From the NCBI GenBank assembly GCA_027475525.1, contig JAMWFC010000115.1, positions 372,001-436,000 of the forward strand: a stretch of 64,000 nt of DNA. Reading direction: 5' to 3'. This document shows, in pieces, positions 29,477 to 40,500 of this stretch. Under the pieces are notes generated by a model, which saw only the letters and a list, made by a program, of their open reading frames with translations, was not told the origin of the DNA and searched no databases. Source of the stretch: Macrolepiota albuminosa. Its lineage: Eukaryota; Basidiomycota; Agaricomycetes; Agaricales; Agaricaceae. The position numbers were made by a program, and so were the translations under genes. The first letter of the stretch is position 1. Each line of letters opens with the position of its first letter.

Positions 29477-31043
29477 ATGGTTTATGTTTTTTAAAGCTTC
29501 AGTATTATTTACCATTGGCTAATCACTTTACGTATGTTTCGAAGCTTCAGTGTATCTCCCATTGGGACGTTCAATACAACTATTCATCTAATATACGTTT
29601 GAAGAGCTCAACTCTCTGGCAGTCTTGGCTAGTCAACTCAAGATAGTGCTTTTGGAACACGAATTGCGTTGTTTCTTCCTTCGCAATCCCTTCCGATCTT
29701 CAGTATTAGGCATCGGAATTGCGCTCAACCGGGAGAATGGACATTTATCTCCAGATTTCGATTGACCAAGTTGGGAGTCCGAATTAGTGTTCAGAAACGA
29801 GACTTTGAATTCTTTCTTCCGAGTCCTTCAAGTTTGGCTTTCAACCGCGATCACTTTGATTGCGCTAAGGACCGGATATGGACACACATTTGAGAGGCTA
29901 CTAGTGAAAAGTTCGCGCACGGTCCTTTTGTGCGCCTCGGAATCTTCATGATACTCGAGGTCGTGTATAAGCTGATGAACCGCATAGTCGTTCTCTTGAT
30001 GGAGACATATAATGATGTGCTTGAATCGCCTCACTGTCAATAGAACCTAGCTCAGGTGACGGTGACCACCTATGGTCACTCCCACCATCTCCTCTGTTGT
30101 GATATAGACTCGCTGCCTCGTACGCCATTTTCTTTCTTTTATTTTATCTATCAATTACTTCGTCTGCGCCACCTACGGATATGTTTGACGCACTTTGCGC
30201 AAACCTTATTTTTCGTTCGTATACATACCCACGTACACAGAACATATCACAGTTGTCCGCACCTAAGTGTTCAACGTTCAGCCTTTGCGTGGCATGTGAT
30301 ACATCTACTTACGTACCAACTCTCTACTTACCGATATATTCAGTTATTATCTACAGGTAATATATAGTTGTCCAGTGTTCGGCCTCTAAGAAGTGATATA
30401 TTCTCTATACCGTCTTCATACCAATTTCATGACTTACAAGACTGGCTTGCGCCTCATGATGTTCCAGGTCACCTTGGATATTTTTCTTAGAACATACGTG
30501 GCGAACCCAAGCTAACTGGACGATAACTATGGGGTTTCCAGAACCAAGTATCCCGGCCCGTATGGTTGAAATGGTGAAGGCCATCTACAAGGTCGATACA
30601 ATGGCCTGCCTTCTTCCCTCGTGTTCAATGCCGACATGGGGATGGCGCTCGATGAGATAGTTCTGTCGAGTATGCTTAGGAACACTATACATACCAGTGC
30701 GAGGAGAAATTCTCATCAACCAGAGGGAATATAGTCGAAGTACAACAGGCCTCAAGGCGTCCACTGACTATTAGTACATTTATTCAGTCGTAACCGTAAA
30801 CCGACATTTTATTATGCTACTATACGGAACTGAGGGTACGTTAACCGTAGTCTGATATATGTATTAGCACAAAGGAAGCGGGTGGCCTCAATTGGCCCTG
30901 TGGTTGTGTCCGTGGTACCCTTCACGTCGTCACACTTATCACACTTGCTGGCCAGATAAGAGAGCCTACGGACAGAATAGTGACGCCTCAGATGTCCGTC
31001 TAGTATAAGATAGAGAACAACTAGATTCATACCTACGGACAGA
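29477..31043. other. intergenic with repeat fragments
   Basis: No gene recognised. Contains dispersed-repeat segment A (29909-30041), a short B piece (about 30763-30825), and, next to the copia insertion, a block shared with the other flank of that element ('CCTCAGATGTCCGTCTAGTA' then 'TAAGATAGAGAACAACT' at about 30986-31022 and 48693-48735). The copia therefore landed in already repetitive DNA. Confidence 0.5.
29909..30041. repeat. dispersed repeat, segment A (5' half)
   Basis: About 130 bp nearly identical to 51890-52015, including 'CTCGGAATCTTCATGATACT' and 'GTATAAGCTGATGAACCGCA'. In the 51.9-kb copy segment A runs directly into segment B, so this is a 5' fragment of the same element. Confidence 0.75.
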
Positions 31044-31048
31044 ATAGT

Positions 31049-31371
31049 TGTAGCAATCTTAAGTAATTGTACCTCAGTTCACCGTAAAGAACTCTGTTGA
31101 CCTGTAGCAATCTTAAGTAATTGTACTACAGGGGAAGTAAGTATCGGTAGGTAAATGAGTAGTAATATGGACGTACCCTCAGTTCACCGTAAAGAACTGA
31201 GGGAATATCTATATATGGTAAGTATTTTATACGACGGTCAAGAGGACTGTGGCTGAGATACTGTATAGTCACAATCGGTGACGATCGAGCTTGGTGGGGA
31301 AAGAAACAAAAAAGGAAATTCACATAATATAGCCGAACGCCGCCGCCACAGCTGAGAGTCGTCTTCCAACA
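31049..31371 (-). repeat. copia 3' LTR with 54-bp internal duplication
   Basis: The last 269 bp (31103-31371) align with the whole 5' LTR (48364-48632). The outer 54 bp (31049-31102) repeat the LTR terminal 'TGTAGCAATCTTAAGTAATT' followed by a piece of LTR sequence, so this copy is enlarged. Both LTRs end in TG...CA. The outer end abuts target duplication ATAGT, which shows that the enlarged form is the true element boundary. Confidence 0.85.
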
Positions 31372-31380
31372 CTCCCCCAG
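31372..31380 (-). other. copia polypurine tract
   Basis: On the minus strand CTGGGGGAG lies immediately before the TGTTGG start of the 3' LTR, the expected place and composition for plus-strand DNA priming. Confidence 0.75.
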
Positions 31381-31382
31381 AC

Positions 31383-33516
31383 TCAAAGCTGCGGCTGGAG
31401 GTCCAACAGCCCGACGAGGCGTTCGTGGCAGGGATGGGAAAGAGGCTTGGTAAAGAGGTCGGCGGGATTTTCGATAGATGGAATGTGCACGACATTGATG
31501 TCTCCTTTCTTGACACGTTCACATATATAATGGTGTCGAATGTCGATGTGTTTGGCTCGCGCATGTCCTTTGGTGTACTGAGCAAGGGATTGTGCCGGGG
31601 AGTTGTCAACATGGATGACCGCAGGGAGGGTTTGAGGTAAGTCGACGTCCAGCAACCAGTTGAACATCCACATGGCTTGCTGAGCCCCTTGGGACAACGC
31701 CATGTACTCGGCCTCAGTGGTGGATAGCGCAACCGTGGGTTGTCGTTTTGAGCTCCAGGATACGGCTCCCCCGGCCATGGTGAACACGTATCCTCCAGTA
31801 GATCAACGGGTGTTGAGGTCTCCTCCATAGTCCGCATCAACGTATCCAATGGGCTTAAGGTTTCCTCCTTTGTAGTAGGTTATGCGGTAGTCCAAAGTCC
31901 CGTTCACATACTGCATCACGTGGGCCAAGGCCTTCCAGTGAGCAGGTCTGGGATTACTTTGGAACCTTGCCAGTAGGCCTACGGCATACGAGAGGTCGGG
32001 TCGAGTCGCCGCTTGTGCCCACATCAACGATCCCAGGGCCTTGCGGTAAGGCTTATCCTTCATGTATTGGATGTCAGGTTTGTTCAATGGGGATGGATAT
32101 TTGGTTAAGACAATTCCAGCAGGGAGGGGTGTCGATTTCGGGTTTGATGAGCAAAATCCAAAACGTTCCAGCATTCTCTCAAGATAAGGGTGTTGGGATA
32201 GTGAGATATCACCAGTTCTCAGGTCCCTGTCAAACCTTACTCCCAGTATGTACTTGAGTTCCCCCATGTCCTTAATCTCAAACCTAGATCCAAGTTCATC
32301 TTTAGCCTTTTGTGCTCCCCTGTAAGTCGTTGAGGCTCCCAGAACATTGTCGTTGTAGTTGTCCGTGATTGTGTGTTCCCTTTCAGCATGCTTGTAGCGA
32401 ACGCAACTGTCTGCTCGAGATGCTAAGTACCCTAGCTCGTCATAGGTCCTGTCCAAGGTGTTCCACCAGTTGTGACCACCTTGCATGAGACCGTACAGCA
32501 TTTTCTTGAGGTGTAGAACCTTTCCCTCCCCCCCTCGGAAAGTTGGAGGTGGTCTCATGTACACTGTATGTTCGAGCTTGCTGTTGAGATACACGGAGGT
32601 AAAGTTGACCTGCCAGACATGCATTCCCAAGGTTGCTGCAATTGCCACAGTTATCCACATGGATTCCAACCGAACCACCAAGGCGTACGTTTCGTCGAAA
32701 TCCTTGCCCTGCACCTGGGTGTACCCCTTTGCAACCAGTTGTGCCTTCCGTTTCGCAACATTTCCCTCCACATCAAACTTATTCGCGAATACCCACATGC
32801 AGTCGACAACCTTCTTCCCTTCAGGTACATCCTCCACATTCACAATGTCCCAGACCTCCTTGGCGTCCATGACCTTCAACTCAGCTTCCATCGTGGGTAC
32901 CCACAGATCTGGTCGTTGGATTGCCTCCCAGTAGTTCTTGGAGACCTGGTACTCAGGGTCATCCGTTTTCAGGGCCAGGAACGCAAAGGCAGAGGCAATC
33001 AGTGCCTCTGGCGCCTCCTCACCTGCCACCCACTCTTCACCAGCATCCCTCGCCGCAGCCTGCAAACCCAGGGACTCTCAAGATTTGATGATGGTGTGGG
33101 TAGGACGTACCATTTGTGATGAGCGTCGCAGTGGAGGTACCGCTTCTGGTGGTGGTGCAACCACCAGCTCAGCATGAAGAGGGCCGTCAGTTGGGTGGAT
33201 TCTCGGGGCAACCTGTTGTCTCGGGTATGGAATAGTAGGGGTAGTTGTGTCAGTGAGTAGCTGGGCAGTGGATATCAAGTCATCCTCATCAGGGAAAACC
33301 AGGGTTTGGTGGCCGGTACCCTCCTCGAAGATTATGTCCTGGCTAGCGACAATGATGCAAGCATTTTTATCGTAGAGTTGGTAGCCATGGCTCGAGTATC
33401 CAATCATGACGTATTTGACCGATCGAGGGTCAAGTTTTGATTTGATGAGCTCCTTGGGGACCCTGGCATATCCGACGCATCTGAATGGACGTAAGTGACC
33501 TATATCCTGCTTCCGC
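31383..33516 (-). pseudogene. copia integrase C-end, reverse transcriptase and RNase H
   Basis: Continues the polyprotein after the gypsy insertion. Integrase C-terminal part ('CVGYARVPKELIKSKL') runs to an in-frame TGA at 33078-33080. RT follows from about 33065: 'WVFANKFD', 'QLVAKGYTQVQGKDF', 'QVNFTSVYLN' (relatives have Asp where Asn stands), and the catalytic YVDD box reads YNDN. 'YILGVRF' and 'GSLMWAQAATRPDLSYAV' follow. RNase H begins with 'YVDADYGGD' and, after an in-frame TGA at about 31801, continues 'GGAVSWSSKRQPTVALSTTEAEYMAL', ending at 31383. Loss of active-site acidic residues means no RT activity. The stops are single-codon nonsense with the frame otherwise intact. Confidence 0.9.
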
Positions 33517-34467
33517 TGATGACGCCCAAAGTTTGGTCAGCAACAAATGTAACAATTGTGTTACCGTACCAAGAGTGTGCGTTGGGCGCGCTAAAAGTAA
33601 TTTGAGGAGTCCCGGGCAGGTCCCAGAGAACGCGCCTATAAAAATGAGGAAAGTCGGTAACGGGGTCGGCAAGTGTCAAGCGCTAAGGTAAAGCGCCTAA
33701 GGAAAATGCGGTAAGTGAACACGGCAATGTGAGCGGCAAGAGCACGATATGCTTAGCGAAGTCTAAGCGTCGATAATGCCTGCCGTAGTTGCAAGGCGCG
33801 AGTATGTCGAGTGTTGGCGAACGTCTGCAACTGCCGATGAGTTTTGACGTTGCCGACCGTAGCGTGAATGAGCTCTTGAGCGTAAGGGAGACTGAAGTAA
33901 GTGGGGGAAACTGTGGTCTATTCGTCTCCTCCTTGTATGTACAAGTCGGTAAGTACTTTATATACTACAAGGAGTTCACCGTCGCCAGTGACCAACCATC
34001 GCCAAAGTGCGGTAAACTGGAAAATTTCATAGGGGTAGCTCCAACGGTTTCCGATCCCTACCGTCCTTTGAGGACCCTTGGCGCCACCAGGCAGCAGATC
34101 GCGGTACTAAACCATCAATCCATCACCCTTCTGTCTGTCAGAACACCTAAGCGACGTTGGGCGCCAAATCGAGACGGTAAGCGGTGTCAGACGCCAAGGT
34201 CAAACGCCAAGCTGTCCGTCAGTTTTTGATAGATCATCAAGCTTCTCGCTAAGCGCTGTCATCAGTGACTGATGCCATCTGTCAGTTGTCATTCCTGCTG
34301 CCGTCGGCGCTATCATTGATTGGATCTGCTTCTTGCCGTGCGCGGCCGTCGGAAATGGCTTAAAATGGGTAGAACGCATGCGCTAAGTTCGGAACGAGTG
34401 CGGCAAGGTTTCCAGAGCCGGTGCCGAGCCTGCCGTTGATGCGCCTAACCTGTATGGGGTCCTATCA
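33517..34467 (-). repeat. gypsy 3' LTR
   Basis: 951 bp, TG...CA ends (TGATGACGCC at left, CCTATCA at right on the plus strand). Differs from the other LTR at three A/G positions. I counted 23 CGSYAA hexamers (both strands) in this copy. A 141-codon open frame on the plus strand is probably fortuitous. Confidence 0.95.
33637..33964. promoter_or_regulatory. oppositely oriented TATA boxes in the gypsy LTR
   Basis: TATAAAAA on the plus strand at 33637-33644 faces the antisense gene; TATATAAAG on the minus strand at 33964-33956 faces the direction of gag-pol. The same pair is in the other LTR (44215-44222 and 44542-44534). This suggests a bidirectional LTR promoter: gag-pol from the right LTR, the accessory gene from the left one, about 980 bp upstream of its ATG. 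Confidence 0.5.
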
Positions 34468-34476
34468 TCTCCCCCC
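34468..34476 (-). other. gypsy polypurine tract
   Basis: Minus-strand GGGGGGAGA directly adjoins the TGATAGG start of the 3' LTR, as required for plus-strand priming. Confidence 0.8.
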
Positions 34477-34641
34477 AACTGAAAAATTGACTGTCCTCAG
34501 TCACCAAATAAGGCTACCGTTACCGCTTTTGTGACAAGTGGTCCGTGCGTTCTTGAGATTTGGTTTATAGTCCTGGCGCATGAGTGTGGACTTCGTTTCT
34601 TCTCCCCATTTTTTTTTTTTTACCTGGCGCTTAATATTAAA

Positions 34642-37061
34642 ATGTCTTTCCGCATTCCAACTCCGCCCCCCGTTCCTTCTCGCGAGGCTCAAGACGCTGC
34701 CTCTTCCTATATCGCCAAGGCCAACAACTTTATCAAGCGCATCGAGGGTGTGGGCGCGGAGGCGCCTTCAAACTTGGTGATCGCGGTAATGAAGTTGTTG
34801 GAGCGCTGGTACGAGGTCCGTGTCCTTGGCGTAGGCTGGGACAGGGAGATAGAGGTGCGGGAGTGGTGCCGGGCGCGCTATGTGGATAACCGTGGCGCGG
34901 AGTGGTTAGCTCCATTTTCTCGTTTTGTAAGTGCTTTCAAGTCCTTGCCGTGTCGCCAACTGATTGGGTCCCTAGGCGCCTCCTGCCGTCCCTACCATCG
35001 AGGACGAGTTGGAGGATATCTTGTCGGGTGCCTTGCCGATGACGGTAAGCGCTCCCGCGCCTGAGTAAGTAACTCTGATTTTTATCTCTAACTTAGCTGT
35101 GGTCTGACCTGTCGCCTCATAGCAAGCAAGAGGTGTTGGCGCCCCTGGCGCGCATGCAGGTGGAGGAGGAGATCGCGACACGGCAAGAGGAGGTTTCCCG
35201 CGACTCCCGTGAGATTATGAGGGGGCTAGAGGAGCGGGAAAGAGCAGCAGCCTTGGCGGCGGAGATGGAGGAGATTGCGGAAGGAAAGGCGCCTGCCGCC
35301 AAGAGGCAGGAGACTGAAGAATCCGGCAAGGTAGGTCGCGCCGGCAGCACGTCGAGCCCAGTGCTGCCGGCTAGCAAGTCGGGCTCGCCGAGGAAGCCGG
35401 CAGGTGCTTCCAAGCGTAAGGTAAGTGCTGATTTTCGCTTGCCGTTGCCGACGGTCGCTAACGACCTTCGCAGAGTCGCAAGGCGGCTCCTCAATACGCG
35501 GTAAGTGGTCTTTTCTTTTTGTACGGAAATTACTAAGTCTTTGTAGGCGCCAACACAAAGCTCCTTTGACGACAAGGAGCTCAAAGGATTGTTGTTGCCG
35601 CGTCGTGAGGAGGCAGTCCTTGATGAGGGGCAAGAGGCCGGGGTCGTTATGGAGGAGATGAAGGGAAAGAAGACCGTTTCCCTGGCGACCCGGCAAGCGT
35701 TCAAGGAGGCGCGGGGAGCGGTAAGTGATTTTTTCTGGTTCCTTTAGTTTCTTGCTGACTTTTAGCGCTAGTGCGACAAATGCTGGGCGGACAACGACCC
35801 AGAAGGCTGTTGGTTCCCGACTGGGGCCCAGCCGTGTTATCGTTGTGGCGCCCTCAAGCGCGCCTGTACTATCGACGGGGCGAAAAGTCGCGAGCGTGGC
35901 GGCGCGCCAGATGCTTTGGTCGAGAAGACGTTCTCGCGCGCTGTGTTGGTGAGGAGGGCCAGGGAGTTTGTGGAGGGCCAGAAGAGGAAGGTTGCCACAG
36001 GAGGGATGGCGGCCATTGGACGTGCCTCCTTGGCGTTGCCGACGCGCCAAGGAGATGGGACGGAATCAGTCGGCAATCGAGGCGCCGGCGAGCGCCAAGG
36101 GACTTCGGTCCCAGAAAAACGTCAAGCCCCTTCCCCAAGCAAAGGGAAGGGCAAAGCAAAGCGCCCTCGTGTGGTCTCGTCGTCGCCTTCCCCCTCGCCA
36201 ACGCCTCGCGATACCGAGATGGCCGACCTGGAGAAGGCGTTGGCGGCGAGTCGCCTGCCTCCTCGCGATTCTGAGGCAGGCCCAAGTGGCCTCCTGTCGC
36301 CTATTCATTTGGCGGCGAGGTCCCTTGGCGAGGAGCAGGAGGAGGGAGAGCGGGAAGCGGTTGGCGACACGGCGCCTCAAGAGGAACGGGAAGAGGCTCC
36401 CGTCGACATCGAGATGGGGGAGGAGAAGGCAGAGGGAGCGGCAACGGGAGGAGATGAGGACGCTGAAGGGGAGGAGGACGAAACCTTGGCGACGCAGCGC
36501 CAAGGTGACGAGGAGATGGTAGCGGGAGAGGGCAAGGGAGAAGGGGAGGCAGCGGCAGAAGTCGCCCGGGAGGAGCCTCAGTGGCGTTGGCTGCCGCCTT
36601 ACGGCAACGTCGCCCCTTGGGAGGTGTCAGATCCTGAGGACGTTGTAGGGCTGGAGCCAAGGCGTCCCGTGATCGCCAGGGTTAATCCTGCCTGGACCCC
36701 GCAGCCGCAGCCGACAGTGACTGGCGACGCTTTCCAGTGGCTGGGCCAGGACCTCGTTTACCCGGTTATAGCGCTCAATCCTCGCGACATGTTGGAGCGC
36801 TATTCCCGGAGAGCGGCAACGATGGAGGCGACTATGAGTCGGGAACGGGAGCGAGTGCGCGGTCAACTGATGGCGCTGCGACTGCGCTATTCCAACCTGG
36901 GTCGTAGCCTTCGCGTGCTTCGCGATTACCAGGGGGATTGCCAAGCAGCCATGGATTGGCAAGCTGCCAATAACATTCTTCCTGGCGACCTTCTCCCCCT
37001 TCGCGACTCTTCCTTGCCGGTATCTGACGATTCCCTGTCATTAGAGGACGATAGCGAGTAA
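34642..37061 (+). CDS. antisense accessory gene of the gypsy element, Zn2Cys6-like protein
   Basis: Runs opposite to gag-pol inside the element. Six exons: 34642-34926, 34976-35064, 35123-35420, 35474-35500, 35547-35720 and 35772-37061, all GT-AG and phase-consistent, total 2163 nt, 720 residues. Residues 1-120 are globular-looking with 'LVIAVMKLLERWYEVRVLGVG'. Residues about 136-180 form a charged coiled coil. Cysteines at 292, 295, 304, 313, 316 and 323 give C-x2-C-x8-C-x8-C-x2-C-x6-C, close to a fungal Zn2Cys6 cluster and followed by basic residues. Then come a basic patch 'KGKGKAKRPRV', a long Glu-rich acidic region (about 450-540) and a C-terminal block with 'RERERVRGQLMALRLRYSNL'. No catalytic domain recognised. 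A DNA-binding or regulatory role is inferred from the cysteine pattern plus the acidic region. The 27-nt exon 4 is a microexon. Confidence 0.85.
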
Positions 37062-37140
37062 ACGGACCTTAGCGTAGATAGGCCGTTTTTGTATATTTTT
37101 CTTTTTGTTACCGTCTCATATATATTTGTCTTGCCGCCTC

Positions 37141-37141
<1 letters not shown>

Positions 37142-37191
<50 letters not shown>
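37142..37191. repeat. homopolymer of 50 T (poly-A on the minus strand)
   Basis: Fifty consecutive T on the plus strand, between the end of pol (37526) and the end of the antisense gene (37061). Read in the gag-pol direction it is a poly(A) run downstream of pol. It could be a captured mRNA tail or a slippage tract; its true length is uncertain from short reads. Confidence 0.9.
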
Positions 37192-37192
<1 letters not shown>

Positions 37193-37525
37193 AGTGAAAA
37201 GATAAGTCCCAGAAACCTGAGTTAGCGCAACAGCCGAGAGCCAAGAAAGTAAGGCAAAGAGAAAGCAAGCGGTAAGTATTCGAAAGTAAGAGGAGTAGTA
37301 GATGTGGGACTTAGACAAATTTTTGAGAAAAGGGAAACGCTCAGTAAATCATCATGGCGAAAAACCCTTGGCGAGATTTGCGCAATGCGCTAAGCGTTGG
37401 CGACACGCTAGCGCTGCGACTTGACTATGTAAAGAATTGTCTGTTGGATATAGTACAGTAAGTATCGGCAAGAGAGATAAGTAAGATAGGTAATAGAAAA
37501 AGAGAGCTCATCAATATATTCTTTT

Positions 37526-40500
37526 CTAATCATTTTCTTCTTCTTCAACTAAAGTCGGCAAGTCATCATCGTCCAATAATTCTGTTTCTTCAAGTTCTCG
37601 TAACTTGGCGGTGTCGATATCTAGCGCTTCAAGCGGCAAGTCGAGTCGTTCCCTGGCGAGATACGGTAGTAGGCGAAAAGCGGCAACAGGTCGATGCAGT
37701 ACTGAACCATCTAGTTCACAGAGCACGTAAGCGCCTCCACGGTTACGGGAGATAACTACCAAAGGTCCAAGATAGCGCGGGCGCATTTTCTTGTTGTAAG
37801 AGGTCTCGATTTTGGAGTTGCGCATGAGCACTAGCGCTCCTCTCGGGAAGTTGTAATCTTTGATGGTGGCGCTATGCTCGGTTTCGAATCGTAGGGCTGC
37901 TTGGCGACGGGCGCTGAAGACTACCTCGTGGAGTCGCTCTAAATCTTCTTTCCTTCTTTGGAGATCAATAGCTCGTCTGGCGACAAGGTCGGTAGTCGCT
38001 AAGATACTGTTGGGTGCTGGCTGAAGATAGGTCGCTTCTATAATGTCGGCAGGGAGTAAAGGATGGGTGCCAGTAGCCGCGTAGTAGGGAGAGCAACCCA
38101 TGCGCTTACGAATAGTAACTCTTTCCGACCAAAATACTGAATAAGTCGCTTCACTCCAACGAGACTCGTCGCCATCGACTGCCTTAAAGAGCGCTTGCCG
38201 AACGTCAAAATGTGGTCTCTCTACCAGGCCATTGGCGCGTTTGTTATAGCCAGATACTCGAATGTGATGGATATTGTATTTCTTGGCGAGGTATGTTAGC
38301 GCTTTGATGATGGGCGCACCGTTATCCGTGACGATTTCCCTTAGCGCTCCCCAACGGCAAATGACGTCTTCAAATAGCCACTTGGCGACCGCGTCGGTAT
38401 TTTCTCTTTGAAGCATTCGAAATTCAGGCCAGTGGATTAGCGAGCAACGACCTTGAATGATGTACTTGTAGCGACCAGACTTGGGCATATGCATGGTGTC
38501 GACGTAGATTTTGCTGAAGAGGGGAGCTGGCGTGGCAACGGTTGGCGGTATGAGCACTTGGCGCGTTTGTTGAATCTGGCAGAGGTGGCAAGTCCTGATG
38601 TACCAGGCGATGTCGGCGCTAGCGTGTGGCCACCAGAATCGTTCTAGCAGAGAAGCTCGGGTAGCGTACAGACCTCTATGACCTAGCTCATCATGCATAG
38701 CGCGCAAGACTCGTAAGCGACCTTCTGGCTTGATGATCAGCTTGTGAGCGCCATCTCGATTGCGTCGCCAAAGGCGGTTGTCGGTAAAGAAGAAGTGGGT
38801 GGCATATCGGATAAAGGTCGCGTACTGTTCGTCGGTAAGGTCGGCGGGTCGCTTAAGGTCTTGTAGCCATTGTTCAACGAGTAACAAGCGACTGTCTTCC
38901 GCCTTTGCCTTGGCGGATCGGGGAACGGCGTCGTAGGTCAGGTTTTTGCTGTCTTCTCTTAGCGACTGGGGTTCCTGTACGACTTTTACTGGAGGCAAGT
39001 CTTGTTTAAGGATGCTTGCCGTGTAGAATGTGAGGGGTGCGCTAAAGGTCTCGGGGCGGTAAGGGACTATGGGATGTAAAAAGATAGGATGCTTGCCGTG
39101 TAGAATGTGAGGGGTGCGCTAAAGGTCTCGGGGCGGTAAGGGACTATGGGATGTAAAAAGATACTGGTAGGCTGTTGCCGTCGTAGTAGGGGGATTGGCT
39201 GTTGTATGAGGTGCACGAAACCATGTAAGCGGTCGATCCAGTCCTCGAAATCGCTATCAGCCTGTGGATCCACTGCCGGGTTATGAGGTGCACGAAACCA
39301 TGTAAGCGGTCGATCCAGTCCTCGAAATCGCTATCAGCCTGTGGATCCACTGCCGGGTCGCCAGGCTGTCGTGGTCGCCTAGAGAGTCCATCTGGGCCGT
39401 GGAAAGAGCTCTTGACGTGTACCAGCTCAAAGTGAAACATGAGGATGGCGACTACCCACCGGTTCATGCTAGCGGATGGCTGGATATCGGGATTCTGCAG
39501 CATGCCTTTGATGTACCTAGCGTCGACCTCAACTATAAGGTTCCGCACGCCAATCAAATACATCTTTAGCGACCGGAAGGCTTTGAAGAGTCCATAGAGC
39601 TCTAGCTTAGGCTGACTGTAGCGAGACTCTCTGTCGTTTAGCGTGATGGACCCAAAGCGGTTGTAACGTCGCTGTTTCCGATTGTCGCTAAGGCACTGGC
39701 ACAAGAAGTAACCAACGGCAATGTACGAGGTATCCACCGCCAAGATAACAGGGTCGGCAGATGTATAATCGATGGGGACTAGGGGCTTGGCGTCTTGTAA
39801 GGCTTTTACTAAGTCGCGTTGGGCAGTGACCTGGTCTGGCCCAAATTCGAAGAGCTCGTTAGCGCGGGTGAGTCGGTTAAGGGCGTGTGCGCGATGAGCA
39901 AAGTTTTTGACGAATATTCTAAGAACGCCAACGGTACCAAGAAAGGCGCGAACTTCTGATAAGTCGCGGCAAGGACCCCAGCGCTCCAAGAGTGCTAAGC
40001 GAGACTCGTCGGGAATGCGTCCGTCGGGAGTGCAGATGTGACCAAGTATCTTGAACCTTGGCGCGCATAGGAGAAGCTTATGGCCGCTAAAGGTTCCACC
40101 GCTATACTTCATGCGTTGGAGAACTCGATTGAGCAGCAAGAAAAACTCCCATAGCGCTAAGCGAATGTTGGAGTTGTCGGGATGGGTCGCCGGTAAGCCG
40201 TTCACGAGTCGCCAGTCTTTGGGGCCTTTGATGCCAACGTCGTCGATGAAGCTAAGGACGTTATGCGGTATCTCGGGTTGGAGGATGAAAGTGATGTCGT
40301 CGTGGAATATAGGGACTGAGTTGGTCCAGCCCATCGGCAAGGTGACTAGGCGCAGTGCGCCAAACGGAGTTTGAAATGTAGTGAGGTCGCGGGAAGAAGG
40401 GTGAATCAAGCGCTCGTCGTAGCCAACGTAGAGGTCAAGGGTGGCGCCACAAATACGCCCGGCAAAGGACTCGGCAACGTGGTCAGGGAAAGGCGGTACG

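Noticed and set aside
33789..34229. 146-codon plus-strand open frame inside the gypsy LTR (also 44367-44807)
   Set aside because: Opens with a non-ATG codon (ATG gives about 141 codons), no family resemblance, and lies in the LTR; probably a by-product of the stop-poor CGSYAA-rich sequence.
36066..36660. Long minus-strand open frames opposite exon 6 of the antisense gene
   Set aside because: Arg/Pro/Leu-rich mirror products of the GC-rich, Glu-rich plus-strand coding sequence; no domain, and the plus strand has a full splice chain.
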